Below the pieces are notes generated by a model. It did no database searches. It saw only the letters and a list, made by a program, of their open reading frames with translations, and had not been told where the DNA came from. Shown piece after piece: positions 24,636 to 32,745 of a DNA stretch of 64,000 nt. The stretch is from Dyadobacter sp. SG02 (GTDB taxonomy: Bacteria; Bacteroidota; Bacteroidia; Cytophagales; Spirosomataceae). The position numbers and the translations under genes were made by a program. The stretch is taken from the NCBI RefSeq assembly GCF_900109045.1, contig NZ_FNYL01000012.1, positions 124,001-188,000 on the forward strand, in the 5' to 3' direction. Position 1 is the stretch's first letter. Every line of letters starts with the position of its first letter.

Positions 24636-25679
24636 TCAGGCACTCAGTAATATAAACCCGTGCTGCGAAGCTTTGTAATGATTGTAAATCAGGATATGCT
24701 TCGGAGTGCGGGTATTTTTTTGCGCCCACACGCATGCGTCGGGTATGCGCTTGCCCGCGAGCACCTGCGCGCCCACCCACGTCGCGAATGCGGAGCCCGT
24801 CGGATAGTCGCCCACCATATTTTTGTAGGTATACAAATTGCTCTCTTCGAACAATGCCTTTTGGAGATTGAAATACCAGTGATCGCTGCGGTTATCGCCG
24901 CTGATACCCATGATCACCGTGTCAACATCTGCTGCCTGCAAGCCGTTTCTCTGTAAAAATGCATGCACAACCGGTGCCAGCTCCTTTTCCGCCAGGTTAT
25001 TGCTTTGAAATACATCTCTGATCTGCGCGATAGCACTGTCGGAACGTTCCGCATCGACCACAAACATAGCCGAACCTTCTCCATTGGCGGAGCCGGGAGA
25101 ATCGAGCGTCAGCAGGTTTTCAGAAGTAAAATGCCCGGTTTTGAAAGAGCCTGCGAGCAAGTCGATATTATGGTTGTAATCTGAAATTTCTTCGATACTG
25201 CCTACGAGGAACGTTTTGCCGCGCTTTTCTTCCAGGAGCAGCATCGTATCCAGCAATGCAGCCTCGAATGCAAGGCCTTTATGTACGTGCGTGGTATTGT
25301 AGCCGGTCGTTTTGCTCATCAATGCAAGGTTACCTGCCACCGCGTTGGGTGTGCTTTGCACGAAATTGGTCGGGGTAAGCGTGCCCTCGTTGTAGTCGAC
25401 GATCTGGTTCAGGAATTTGAGACAATCTTCGAGACCGCCGTTCGCGGTGCCGAGTACAATTCCTTCAATCTGTGCATGCTGGATGAGCGGAAGGCCGGCC
25501 CCTACTCCCATTCGCACGGCCTTGCCCATTCTTCGGAGCAGGCCGGCCGGTATGAGCTGACCGTATGCAGGTTCAATAGCAATGTACCTGTCGCCTTCAT
25601 GCACCTTGATGTCGCCTTCGAAAAAAGCATTGTCAAACGTGCGCTGGGGCGATATACAGGCTGAATCGGTAATATACAT
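24636..25679 (-). CDS. Ketosynthase-like protein lacking the active-site cysteine (paralogue of 7956)
   Basis: 347-residue thiolase-fold protein. 'PAGLLRRMGKAVRMGVGAGL' and 'PTNFVQSTPNAVAGNLAL' closely follow the gene at 7956-8906. The helix that should hold the catalytic Cys reads VHKGLAFEAALLDT, so condensation is unlikely. It is on the minus strand and directly abuts the halogenase-like gene: the two stop codons form the palindrome TGATCA. Upstream lies glpD on the same strand after 42 bp, which may share its transcript. It is part of the pigment locus by similarity, but the role is unknown. Confidence 0.7.
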   Translation of the reverse strand: MYITDSACISPQRTFDNAFFEGDIKVHEGDRYIAIEPAYGQLIPAGLLRRMGKAVRMGVGAGLPLIQHAQIEGIVLGTANGGLEDCLKFLNQIVDYNEGTLTPTNFVQSTPNAVAGNLALMSKTTGYNTTHVHKGLAFEAALLDTMLLLEEKRGKTFLVGSIEEISDYNHNIDLLAGSFKTGHFTSENLLTLDSPGSANGEGSAMFVVDAERSDSAIAQIRDVFQSNNLAEKELAPVVHAFLQRNGLQAADVDTVIMGISGDNRSDHWYFNLQKALFEESNLYTYKNMVGDYPTGSAFATWVGAQVLAGKRIPDACVWAQKNTRTPKHILIYNHYKASQHGFILLSA

Positions 25680-25721
25680 TCTTGAAAATTAACTCTGGTG
25701 GTTCCGGGCAAACGGATGCAA

Positions 25722-27353
25722 CTATCGGGCATCGGCGATAAACTTCCCGATTTCACTGGCGTACGCATCGGCATACTTCGTTTTCTCTTCGTCGGTCCAG
25801 CCCAGCTCGCGCGCCATCAGATCAGCAACAACCGGCAGGGAGTTTAAGGTTTCATCCCAGTCGGTAATTTCGAGGCGAATGCGGCGTGCCAGGAAATCGC
25901 GCGGGGTCACAACCATTTCATTCCGAACGGCGTGCACCACTTCCGCACGGATATATGGACGTGCACCGCTGAGCCTCTCTTTCAGTTGCGCATCCTCGCG
26001 TGCGAGCGACGCGACCAGGTGCGCGCGGGAACCGTATTTCAATACCAAATGCCTTGCAATGTCTTCCGGCAAAGCGTATTGCGACTGAATATCCTGCCAG
26101 CTTTTCTTGCGGTAGTTTTCCCCACCGGCTAGTACGTAATCGGCTGTTTTGCAAGCGCCACCGTCTCCGAGGATCTTATCTGCCTCGTCAATCGTATCCT
26201 TCGCCATCAGGCGGTAGGTCGTCCACTTTCCCCCGAGCAGGCTGACAAGCCCGGAAGCTTGGTCGATCTCCACCTCGTGATCACGCACAAGGCTTTTCGT
26301 CGATTTAGACGGATCCGCTGCTAACAATGGCCGCAATCCTCCGAAACCAGCCCGGAGCTCGCCCGGATCGATCGGCCTGGCGAGGTACGGGTTCAATGTA
26401 GCAGCCAAATATTCCCTTTCGGTGCGGTTAAGCGTCGGTTCCGCGTCGATCTCGTTGCATTCGGTATCTGTCGTACCGATCATCGTCGACCCCTCGAACG
26501 GGATCGCGAACACGACGCGCCCGTCGGACGTCTTCGGGATCAGCATCGCGTATTCGCTATTCAATGTATTGTGGGGTAAAGCAAGGTGCACTCCTTTGCT
26601 CGGACGAATGCGTTCGCTCAAAGACGCATTCGCCATGAGCCTCACATGGTCCGAAAACGGGCCGGTACAATTGATGACCAGCTTCGCGCGGATTGTCAAT
26701 GCCTTGCCGGTCAGGGCGTCAGTGGTTTGCACGGCGCTTACCTTGCCGCTATTATCTTTTTCAAATCCGTTCACTTCCACATAATTGGCTACCGCCGCGC
26801 CATTTTCGGACGCCGATTGCGCCAATGCCAGGCAGTAGCGCGCGTCGTCGAGCTGTCCGTCGAAGTACAACACGCCGCTATGCAGCTTTTTCCGGTCGAG
26901 TGTAGGGATTTTGGCGAGCACTTCCCTTTTGTTGAGCCACTTGCTTTTCGGCAACGTATCATTGGTAGCGAACCTGTCGTAAAGCGACAGCCCGATCTTG
27001 AAATACAAACCTTCGAACCAGGAATTTACGGGTGTCATGAGCGCGAGCGGGCGCGCGAGGTGCGGCGCATTTTTCAACACAATGTGTCGTTCTTCCAGCC
27101 CGTGACGGACCTGTTTGAGTTGCGCGAAATCGAGCTTTTTAAATGCCTGTTCCAAATAGCGGACGCCCCCGTGAATGAGTTTCGTGGAACGGGAAGATGT
27201 CTCGGAAGCGAAGTCCTTTTTATCGATCAAAGCGACCTTATACCCTCTCAGAACCGCGTCCAGGGCGCATCCCGCCCCGCTGGCACCCGCGCCGATGATA
27301 CAGATATCGAACAATTCATTTTGTAACCTGGCAAGCGATGTGGTGCGGTTCAT
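25722..27353 (-). CDS. glpD: FAD-dependent glycerol-3-phosphate dehydrogenase
   Basis: 543-residue membrane-associated enzyme that oxidises sn-glycerol-3-phosphate to dihydroxyacetone phosphate and feeds electrons to the quinone pool. It has the FAD motif IIGAGASGAGCALDA (about residues 19-33), the family block 'SRSTKLIHGGVRYLEQAF' and 'FAIPFEGSTMIGTTDTE'. The C-terminal 'GGKWTTYRLMAKDTIDEA' segment is also typical. No glpF or glpK is next to it. The first in-frame ATG was used as the start. It is a housekeeping gene beside the pigment locus, with no obvious link to it. Confidence 0.95.
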   Translation of the reverse strand: MNRTTSLARLQNELFDICIIGAGASGAGCALDAVLRGYKVALIDKKDFASETSSRSTKLIHGGVRYLEQAFKKLDFAQLKQVRHGLEERHIVLKNAPHLARPLALMTPVNSWFEGLYFKIGLSLYDRFATNDTLPKSKWLNKREVLAKIPTLDRKKLHSGVLYFDGQLDDARYCLALAQSASENGAAVANYVEVNGFEKDNSGKVSAVQTTDALTGKALTIRAKLVINCTGPFSDHVRLMANASLSERIRPSKGVHLALPHNTLNSEYAMLIPKTSDGRVVFAIPFEGSTMIGTTDTECNEIDAEPTLNRTEREYLAATLNPYLARPIDPGELRAGFGGLRPLLAADPSKSTKSLVRDHEVEIDQASGLVSLLGGKWTTYRLMAKDTIDEADKILGDGGACKTADYVLAGGENYRKKSWQDIQSQYALPEDIARHLVLKYGSRAHLVASLAREDAQLKERLSGARPYIRAEVVHAVRNEMVVTPRDFLARRIRLEITDWDETLNSLPVVADLMARELGWTDEEKTKYADAYASEIGKFIADAR

Positions 27354-27391
27354 TGAGACTTAATGCAGATTCAGCGTAGTTGTGACCACTG

Positions 27392-27399
27392 CAAAAGTA
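27392..27399 (-). promoter_or_regulatory. Candidate -7 box upstream of glpD
   Basis: The minus strand reads TACTTTTG, fitting TAnnTTTG, 38 bp before the glpD start. No good -33 TTG lies at the expected distance, so the call is tentative. Confidence 0.35.
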
Positions 27400-27549
27400 C
27401 AAAGTTGCGCCCGTAAAAAACCATATTATCAAATCAATATGCATTGGCAATTTTGGCATAATAATTGCATCTTACCGGCAGGAAAGTTAACATTACCGCT
27501 ACCTTCCATTTACAAACTCAAATCTTTCATTAACCAAAATCACACAAAC

Positions 27550-28014
27550 ATGGGACTAATCTCTTTTATCAAAGGCGTTGGAGAAAAAGTGTTCGGCAGT
27601 AAGGAAGCTCCCGCGGCTGCCCCTGCCCCCGAGGCGGAACCGCTGCGCGCCAGCGCATTGCTCGCGCACGTGAAGTCGATCGGACTTACCTACAATAGCC
27701 TGACCGTCAAAACATCCGGCGACACCGTTACCCTCGAAGGCGAAGTCGCCAAACAGGAGGATGCCGAGAAAATCGCGTTGGCGGTAGGTAACGTGGAAGG
27801 CGTGGCCGTGGTGGACAATCGCCTGACAGTGGCCACCCCGGAACCGGAAGCGACATATCATACCGTCGTGAAAGGCGATACCCTCTCTAAAATCGCGCAA
27901 ACCGTTTACGGCGACATGATGAAATACCCGATCATTTTCGAAGCCAACAAGCCTATGTTGAAGGACCCCGATCTGATTTATCCGGGTCAGGTGTTGCGCA
28001 TTCCGGCTTTGTAG
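27550..28014 (+). CDS. kbp: BON-LysM protein, Kbp/YgaU-like
   Basis: 154 residues from the start at 27550 (MGLISFIKGVGEKVFG); an upstream in-frame ATG at 27382 adds an unlikely extension. Residues about 36-95 form a BON domain ('VTLEGEVAKQEDAEKIALAV'). Residues about 100-153 form a LysM domain ('HTVVKGDTLSKIAQTVYG' and 'FEANKPMLKDPDLIYPGQV'). Size, domain order and N-terminus match Escherichia coli Kbp (YgaU), a small K+-binding cytoplasmic protein. There is no signal peptide, so LysM is unlikely to bind peptidoglycan outside the cell. The insert 'APAAAPAPEAEP' is a flexible linker. Confidence 0.85.
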   Translation: MGLISFIKGVGEKVFGSKEAPAAAPAPEAEPLRASALLAHVKSIGLTYNSLTVKTSGDTVTLEGEVAKQEDAEKIALAVGNVEGVAVVDNRLTVATPEPEATYHTVVKGDTLSKIAQTVYGDMMKYPIIFEANKPMLKDPDLIYPGQVLRIPAL

Positions 28015-28020
28015 CAAAAC

Positions 28021-28078
28021 TGACCATGGACCATGGACCATAGACGATGGACCATGGCTAGCCTTGATGGTCTATGAT
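28021..28078. repeat. Short degenerate tandem repeat of GACCATGG units
   Basis: Four imperfect copies of a unit close to GGACCAT(G/A) follow the kbp stop. 'CATAGAC' and 'GTCTATG' then allow a weak hairpin. It lies just before the shared terminator. The repeat is self-complementary (CCATGG), so it could form alternative stems. No function is evident. Confidence 0.6.
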
Positions 28079-28080
28079 CA

Positions 28081-28114
28081 AAAAAAGGACGACCCTCACG
28101 GGCCGTCCTTTTTT
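28081..28114. terminator. Bidirectional terminator between kbp and the rpsF-rpsR-rplI operon
   Basis: The 11-bp arms AAAAAAGGACG and CGTCCTTTTTT enclose a short CCC/GGG inner stem with loop TCAC. The A and T runs on either side give a U-tract in both directions, so it serves the two convergent transcription units. Confidence 0.9.
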
Positions 28115-28132
28115 CATGCAATATCGAAACGC

Positions 28133-28579
28133 TTAGTCTTCCGCTGCAACAACGTTGAGGGTAACTTTGTGTTTCACTTCTTTATGAAGGTCGATCAAAG
28201 CGGCATAAGTACCGATTGATTTCACGTCATCGACAGTGATTTTCTTACGGTCGATATCGAAGCCTTTTGCTTTCAGGCTGTCAGCCACCTGTGTGTTGGT
28301 CACACGTCCGAAGATACGGCCGCTTTCACCTACCACAGTTTTGATATCGATTACCAGGTCGCCGATCGCCGTTGCGATATCTTCCGCGTCCTTTTTCAGC
28401 TTCTCAGCTTTGTGTGCCGCCTGGCGCACGTTTTCAGTAACAATCTTGCGGTTGGACGCATTCGCCAGCAACGCAAAACCTTGCGGGATCAGGTAGTTAC
28501 GACCGTAACCTGCTTTCACAGTTACGATATCGTTCTTGTAACCTACCCCAGCAATATCCGTTAAAAGTATGATTTCCAT
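28133..28579 (-). CDS. rplI: 50S ribosomal protein L9
   Basis: 148 residues with the L9 start MEIILLTDIAGVGYKNDIVTV and the N-terminal signature 'GYGRNYLIPQGFALLA' near residues 25-40. The long connecting helix follows, then a C-terminal domain with 'GRIFGRVTNTQVADSLKAKG'. L9 is a surface protein of the large subunit that binds 23S rRNA near the L1 stalk. It is the last gene of rpsF-rpsR-rplI, the usual Bacteroidota order. Confidence 0.98.
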   Translation of the reverse strand: MEIILLTDIAGVGYKNDIVTVKAGYGRNYLIPQGFALLANASNRKIVTENVRQAAHKAEKLKKDAEDIATAIGDLVIDIKTVVGESGRIFGRVTNTQVADSLKAKGFDIDRKKITVDDVKSIGTYAALIDLHKEVKHKVTLNVVAAED

Positions 28580-28599
28580 TTTTGTAGCTCTTTACTGTA

Positions 28600-28851
28600 T
28601 TATTTCAATTGGTCAGCAACAAACGGCAACAGTGCCAGGTGACGTGCTCTTTTGATTGCCTGTGATACTTTGCGCTGATATTTCAGGCTGGTACCGGTAA
28701 GGCGGCGCGGAAGGATTTTACCTTGCTCGTTTACAAGTTTCAGAAGGAAATCCGGGTTCTTGTAATCGATGTATTTGATGCCTGCTTTTTTGAAACGGCA
28801 GTATTTTTTGCGGTTAATGTTTTTTTCAACCGGCTCGTTTACGAGTGACAT
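28600..28851 (-). CDS. rpsR: 30S ribosomal protein S18
   Basis: 83 residues, basic, with the S18 core 'YIDYKNPDFLLKLVNEQGKI' followed by 'PRRLTGTSLKYQRKVSQAIK'. It forms a heterodimer with S6 on the small-subunit platform. It lies 3 bp after rpsF and 20 bp before rplI in the same operon. A Cys-containing N-terminus ('KKYCRFKKAG') has no full zinc-binding set. Confidence 0.98.
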   Translation of the reverse strand: MSLVNEPVEKNINRKKYCRFKKAGIKYIDYKNPDFLLKLVNEQGKILPRRLTGTSLKYQRKVSQAIKRARHLALLPFVADQLK

Positions 28852-28854
28852 AGC

Positions 28855-29235
28855 TTATGCGTTTTCGGTTTTTGACTCAGTTGCTTCTTCTTTCTTTCTG
28901 CCTACCAGACCCTTACGTTTCTTTTCGTTGTAAGCAATCGAATGCTTATCCAGGGCGATAGTCATAAAACGCAAAACGCGCTCGTCACGACGGAACTCGG
29001 TTTCCAAAACATCCACCACGTTTCCTTCGTTCGCAGTATATTCTACTACGTGATAGAAACCGGAGTTTTTCTTTTGGATGGGGTAGGCCAGCTTGCGCAA
29101 TCCCCAGTTTTCTTCATGTACAATCTTCGCACCGTTCGAGGTGATGATTGTCGTGAATTTTTCAACGGCGTCCTTTGCCTGGGCCTCAGACAAAATGGGA
29201 GTTAGAATGAACACCGTTTCATATTGCTTAGACAT
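28855..29235 (-). CDS. rpsF: 30S ribosomal protein S6
   Basis: 126 residues from the start at 29235 (MSKQYETVFILTPILSE). The in-frame ATG at 29304 is rejected because it lies upstream of the predicted transcription start. The S6 fold is shown by 'NWGLRKLAYPIQKKNSGFYH' and 'NVVDVLETEFRRDERVLRFM'. The C-terminal tail is charged (KRKGLVGRKKEEATESK), as usual in the phylum. S6 binds S18 and helix 23 of 16S rRNA. Confidence 0.97.
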   Translation of the reverse strand: MSKQYETVFILTPILSEAQAKDAVEKFTTIITSNGAKIVHEENWGLRKLAYPIQKKNSGFYHVVEYTANEGNVVDVLETEFRRDERVLRFMTIALDKHSIAYNEKKRKGLVGRKKEEATESKTENA

Positions 29236-29268
29236 ACGGTAATTGGTTATTGTATGATAAATTAAAAA

Positions 29269-29298
29269 CCTCATTCTGACACAATGATCAAAATGAGG
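29269..29298 (-). promoter_or_regulatory. Hairpin at the 5' end of the rpsF mRNA
   Basis: CCTCATT and AATGAGG pair around a 16-base loop. On the minus strand the stem is followed by TTTTT. It begins at about the predicted transcription start and ends about 33 nt before the rpsF ATG. It could protect the 5' end or act as a weak attenuator. The known S6:S18 leader motif was not recognised in it. Confidence 0.5.
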
Positions 29299-29301
29299 GT
29301 G

Positions 29302-29332
29302 CAAAAATAGGGCTTGAAATTTAAAATTCCAA
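29302..29332 (-). promoter_or_regulatory. Promoter of the rpsF operon
   Basis: Minus-strand TTG (29330-29332), a 20-bp spacer and TATTTTTG (29302-29309), matching the Bacteroidetes vegetative promoter. The predicted start is near 29296. The spacer is formed by the terminator stem of the upstream gene. Confidence 0.75.
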
Positions 29333-29336
29333 GCCC
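29310..29336 (-). terminator. Terminator of the coiled-coil protein gene, overlapping the rpsF promoter
   Basis: GGGCTTG and CAAGCCC flank an AT-rich inner stem. On the minus strand TATTTTT follows. It lies 31 bp past the stop of the 29367 gene and occupies the spacer between the -33 and -7 boxes of the next promoter. Confidence 0.75.
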
Positions 29337-29366
29337 TTCAATGACTTAACCGAACTTGCGGACGTA

Positions 29367-30308
29367 TTATTTCACCGTGAAATCGCCCTGACCTATCTTG
29401 AAGCCTTCGCTATACAGCTCGATCACATACTTGCCGTCTTTCATCGGAATACCGCCACGACCGTAGAAAATATCCACCGACTGACCTGTATTCGTGAAAC
29501 TAACAGTTTGTTTTGAACTGAAAATCAATTCCTTACCATTAAACATGAACGAACCCGAGCCAGTTGCCATGTCCGACAGCACCGCACCGTCCGGATCGAG
29601 CACACGCAGGTAAATATCCTTTTCGTTCTGCTTCGCAACCGCATTTTCGGACAGTTTGAAGTTCACTCTCAGCTTATCGATGCGCTTCGCCCTGTACTTA
29701 CCGCCCTCGCGTTCTTTTCCTTTGGAAGAAACCGCATTGACGCTCACGTTCTCAGCATGAAGTGCGGAAGCCAACGTCACTTTCTCAGCAAGCTCCTTGT
29801 TTTGAGCGGAATACGTCGTTACCGAGTCGGCCAGCAGCTGTTTTTCCGATTCCAGACCGGTCACTTTCTGGTTCAACTCTTCGTTTTTCGTGGTCGCAAT
29901 GCCTAGCTCCTGTTTCAAACGGGCAATTTCGCCGTCTTTTTCAGACAATACCGCTTCGTAGTTCTTGATCTTCTGGTTGTAGTTTGCCGCAGAATAGGTG
30001 TTGGCGTTTTTGAGCTCCTTTTTATCCTTTTCGAGCTGCGCCTTCAATGCAACCAGCGAGTCGACGCTTCCGCCCAGTTTCTGGATTTCTGCGATTTTAA
30101 TGTCAAGTTCTGTGGAAATGGAATCCAGTTTGGTTTTAATGGAAAGAACCTCTTCGGTTTTGGCGGTAATGATCTCGTCCTTTGCGAGGTTTTCCTGCTT
30201 CTCGTGGTATATAAAGTATACAAGCACCAAATTAAGCAACAGCAAAACGGCCAACGCGGCCCATAGGAGAGTTTTTCTGTCTTGCTTTTGTTCCTGGTTG
30301 TAGTCCAT
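29367..30308 (-). CDS. Membrane-anchored coiled-coil protein of unknown function
   Basis: 313 residues. After a charged 13-residue N-terminus, one transmembrane helix (about 14-35) is followed by a heptad-rich coiled coil (about 36-180). A beta-rich C-terminal domain follows (about 205-313: 'KRIDKLRVNFKLSENAVA', 'DIYLRVLDPDGAVLSD', 'GKYVIELYSEG'). The topology suggests a cytoplasmic N-terminus with the coil and domain in the periplasm. Similar proteins occur across Bacteroidota without an assigned role. It is a single gene with its own terminator. No catalytic motif is seen. A structural or envelope-tethering role is only a guess. Confidence 0.7.
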   Translation of the reverse strand: MDYNQEQKQDRKTLLWAALAVLLLLNLVLVYFIYHEKQENLAKDEIITAKTEEVLSIKTKLDSISTELDIKIAEIQKLGGSVDSLVALKAQLEKDKKELKNANTYSAANYNQKIKNYEAVLSEKDGEIARLKQELGIATTKNEELNQKVTGLESEKQLLADSVTTYSAQNKELAEKVTLASALHAENVSVNAVSSKGKEREGGKYRAKRIDKLRVNFKLSENAVAKQNEKDIYLRVLDPDGAVLSDMATGSGSFMFNGKELIFSSKQTVSFTNTGQSVDIFYGRGGIPMKDGKYVIELYSEGFKIGQGDFTVK

Positions 30309-30448
30309 ACAGAAGGTTAAATTTTGAATTTAGTTGGTAAAAGAAGTATGTTTTTTTCAATTTTGAAACACGACAACCGCGATTTATAGCGTCCGGTCAA
30401 TAAATTCTTGAATTAACCGCTTAATAATCAAATTTTTAGTCTCTCCAC

Positions 30449-31111
30449 ATGCCTTCCATAGCCGACAACCTGGCCCAGATAGAACAAGGATTAAGCAAAG
30501 AAACACGGCTGGTAGCGGTTACAAAAACCAAGCCAACCAGCTTGCTGACCGAGGCTTACGAGGCCGGAGCGAGGCTTTTCGGGGAAAATAAAGTCCAGGA
30601 GATGGTGGCGAAATACGAGGAGCTCCCCAAAGACATCGAATGGCACATGATCGGGCATTTGCAAAGCAACAAGGTCAAATACATGGCATCTTTCGTGCGC
30701 CTCGTGCATTCGGTCGACAGTTTTAAGTTGCTCAAAGAAATCGACAAGGAAGCTAAAAAGAACGATCGCATTATCGAATGCCTTTTGCAAATCTATATTG
30801 CAAAGGAAGAAACCAAATTCGGCCTTTCGGAAGAAGAAGCATTAGAAATCATCACTTCCGCCGAACTAGCCGCATTAGCGAACGTTAAAATCGTAGGATT
30901 AATGGGTATGGCTTCCAATACCGATGATCTGAATGTGGTTAGAAATGAATTCCGCGGCTTGAAAAACACATTCGAATCTTTCAAACCCCACGAAAATGAA
31001 CAAGTTGTGATGCGTGAGCTTTCCATGGGCATGAGCGGCGACTACCTCATTGCGCAGGAAGAAGGCAGTACCCTCGTACGCGTGGGCAGCGCGATCTTCG
31101 GTTCACGATAG
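30449..31111 (+). CDS. YggS/PLPBP-family pyridoxal phosphate homeostasis protein
   Basis: 220-residue TIM-barrel protein of the alanine racemase N-terminal superfamily. The PLP Lys is in LVAVTKTKPTSLL (near residue 26). 'ARLFGENKVQEM' and 'WHMIGHLQSNKVKY' are family signatures. The late 'LSMGMSGDYLIAQEEGSTLVRVGSAIFG' block, split here by description only, supplies the phosphate-binding residues. The protein balances free PLP and amino and keto acid pools and has no known catalytic activity. Its 3' end overlaps the convergent glycosyltransferase gene by 9 nt. Confidence 0.95.
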   Translation: MPSIADNLAQIEQGLSKETRLVAVTKTKPTSLLTEAYEAGARLFGENKVQEMVAKYEELPKDIEWHMIGHLQSNKVKYMASFVRLVHSVDSFKLLKEIDKEAKKNDRIIECLLQIYIAKEETKFGLSEEEALEIITSAELAALANVKIVGLMGMASNTDDLNVVRNEFRGLKNTFESFKPHENEQVVMRELSMGMSGDYLIAQEEGSTLVRVGSAIFGSR

Positions 31112-32176
31112 CACTTTCCGCACATCGTCCGCGCTCTTTTCTAGCACCGATTGCACCTGCTCCTGCACAAACTCGAACGGAAGCTGCGCGCAGGGCAAGC
31201 CCGCCTGCCTTACCAGTAATGCATTCTCCTGCCGGCCATACCTCCCCGAATAGGGATTGTAATTCAGGAAGTTATTGAGCGCGCCCATCAGGATAATGCC
31301 GAATGTGCCGGTTGCGTTGCCCAAATGCGACGGCCCGCTGTCGAGCCCGATAAAGAACGACGCCCGCCGGATCACTTCCGCCGTTTCCAGAATGCTCAGT
31401 TGACCGCACAGGTTGCGGTATGCGGGTGTTTTTACATTCAAATTACTCTCTAAACCGATTTCAACCAACTGGTAATCATACCTTTCCGCCAGCCAATGCA
31501 CTAATTGGTTCCAGCGGCTGGCGGGCCAGTCTTTCGGCTCATAATTGGAGCGGCAATGCATGACGATGTATTTCCCGGGTAAACCGAGGCTATCAACCTT
31601 CGCTCTGTGGGACGGTTGCAGGTACAAACGCGGCTGGTCGTCGGCCGGAAACTTTGTTTTGGGAGGAATCAGATCGCCCGTCTGCGCGAAAACTTCCAGC
31701 AGGTTACCGTAATCGAAATAATTATGGACATTGATATCCCGCTTCAATGCAACCGGGTTCTCGGTAAATACCTGGCATTTGGGGCAATGGTTATTATTTT
31801 TGAATTGCAGCTCGATAACCTTATCGAACACATTACCTTCCATCAGTACACGTCGCTCGGTGACGCAGGATTCTCTGAAAACCTCGTCCACATTCGGGTT
31901 ATGGCTCACCAGCTCCGCAAATGCAGGTTTTACAAACCAGACGATGTGTGCATCCGGATGTTGTTCGCGCACGTAACGTGAGATCGGCTCGGCGGCCACA
32001 ATGTCCCCAAAATGCTCCGTACGGATGATAGCGATCAGTTCCTGACCTTTTTTCAAGCCCCGTTTCACGCCCTGGAAATACGTCCGGGCCTGGCGGCCTT
32101 TTAAATGCGCCTTGAAAATGTGTGTGTATTTATGATAGCGGTGCGTCCACAGCTGAATGAAGCGTTCTATGGTCAT
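31103..32176 (-). CDS. Glycosyltransferase family 9 (heptosyltransferase-like) protein
   Basis: 357-residue GT-B enzyme of the ADP-heptose:LPS heptosyltransferase family, acting on the cytoplasmic face of the inner membrane during LPS core or surface glycan assembly. The N-terminal domain has 'IIRTEHFGDIVAAEPI' (near residues 50-65). The C-terminal nucleotide-sugar site has 'FFIGLDSGPSHLGNATGT', the hallmark of the family. There are no other LPS core genes nearby, so the acceptor is unclear. The N-terminal 40 basic residues may contact the membrane. Confidence 0.88.
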   Translation of the reverse strand: MTIERFIQLWTHRYHKYTHIFKAHLKGRQARTYFQGVKRGLKKGQELIAIIRTEHFGDIVAAEPISRYVREQHPDAHIVWFVKPAFAELVSHNPNVDEVFRESCVTERRVLMEGNVFDKVIELQFKNNNHCPKCQVFTENPVALKRDINVHNYFDYGNLLEVFAQTGDLIPPKTKFPADDQPRLYLQPSHRAKVDSLGLPGKYIVMHCRSNYEPKDWPASRWNQLVHWLAERYDYQLVEIGLESNLNVKTPAYRNLCGQLSILETAEVIRRASFFIGLDSGPSHLGNATGTFGIILMGALNNFLNYNPYSGRYGRQENALLVRQAGLPCAQLPFEFVQEQVQSVLEKSADDVRKVLS

Positions 32177-32367
32177 TGGTATGATCGTTTCCGTGTGATC
32201 GGCATTCCAAAATGCCTTTCCGAAGCGCGCAAGTTAATAAAATTGCCATAAAGAGTTGGTCGCGCCTGAGCCCGCAACTAACTTTACCCCGTCGATTGGG
32301 CCGGATTCTACTGAACGGCAAACGACTTTTCTCTCAATTTAACCAATACCAGATACCGGTTTACGAT

Positions 32368-32745
32368 ATGAAATTCATGATACAGGCAGGCGGCATTCTC
32401 GGCGCGCTGGCCGTCTCCCTCGGCGCATTCGGCGCACATGCATTAAAAGGAATGCTGGAAGCTTCCGGCCGCACCGAAACCTTTGAAACCGCTGTAAAAT
32501 ACCAGTTTTACCACGCGCTCGCGATGGTGCTCGTAGGCATACTCATGCAACGCGCGGGCGAGGACGCGGTACGCATGCTCGGCTGGGCAGGCAATGCATT
32601 CGCGGTAGGCGTGATCATCTTCTCCGGCTCGCTGTACGCGATCTGCTTCACCGGCATCACGAAATTCGGCGCCACGGCTCCGATTGGTGGAGTGGCGTTG
32701 ATAGTGGGTTGGGTGCTGCTGGTGTTGGCGGCCGGAAAATTTTGA
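32368..32745 (+). CDS. DUF423 small membrane protein
   Basis: 125 residues from the start at 32368 (MKFMIQAGGILGALAVSLGA); an upstream in-frame ATG at 32212 would add 52 non-conserved residues. There are four hydrophobic helices. The family signature 'GAFGAHALKGML' is near residues 19-30, and 'TAVKYQFYHALAMVL' and 'GSLYAICFTGITKFGATAPIGG' follow. DUF423 (YgdD-like) proteins are widespread inner-membrane proteins with no assigned function. The stop codon lies inside the start of a large palindromic repeat. Confidence 0.9.
   Translation: MKFMIQAGGILGALAVSLGAFGAHALKGMLEASGRTETFETAVKYQFYHALAMVLVGILMQRAGEDAVRMLGWAGNAFAVGVIIFSGSLYAICFTGITKFGATAPIGGVALIVGWVLLVLAAGKF

Noticed and set aside
26586..27326. 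246-codon open frame antisense to glpD
   Set aside because: Shadow of a well-supported gene; no motif and no promoter.
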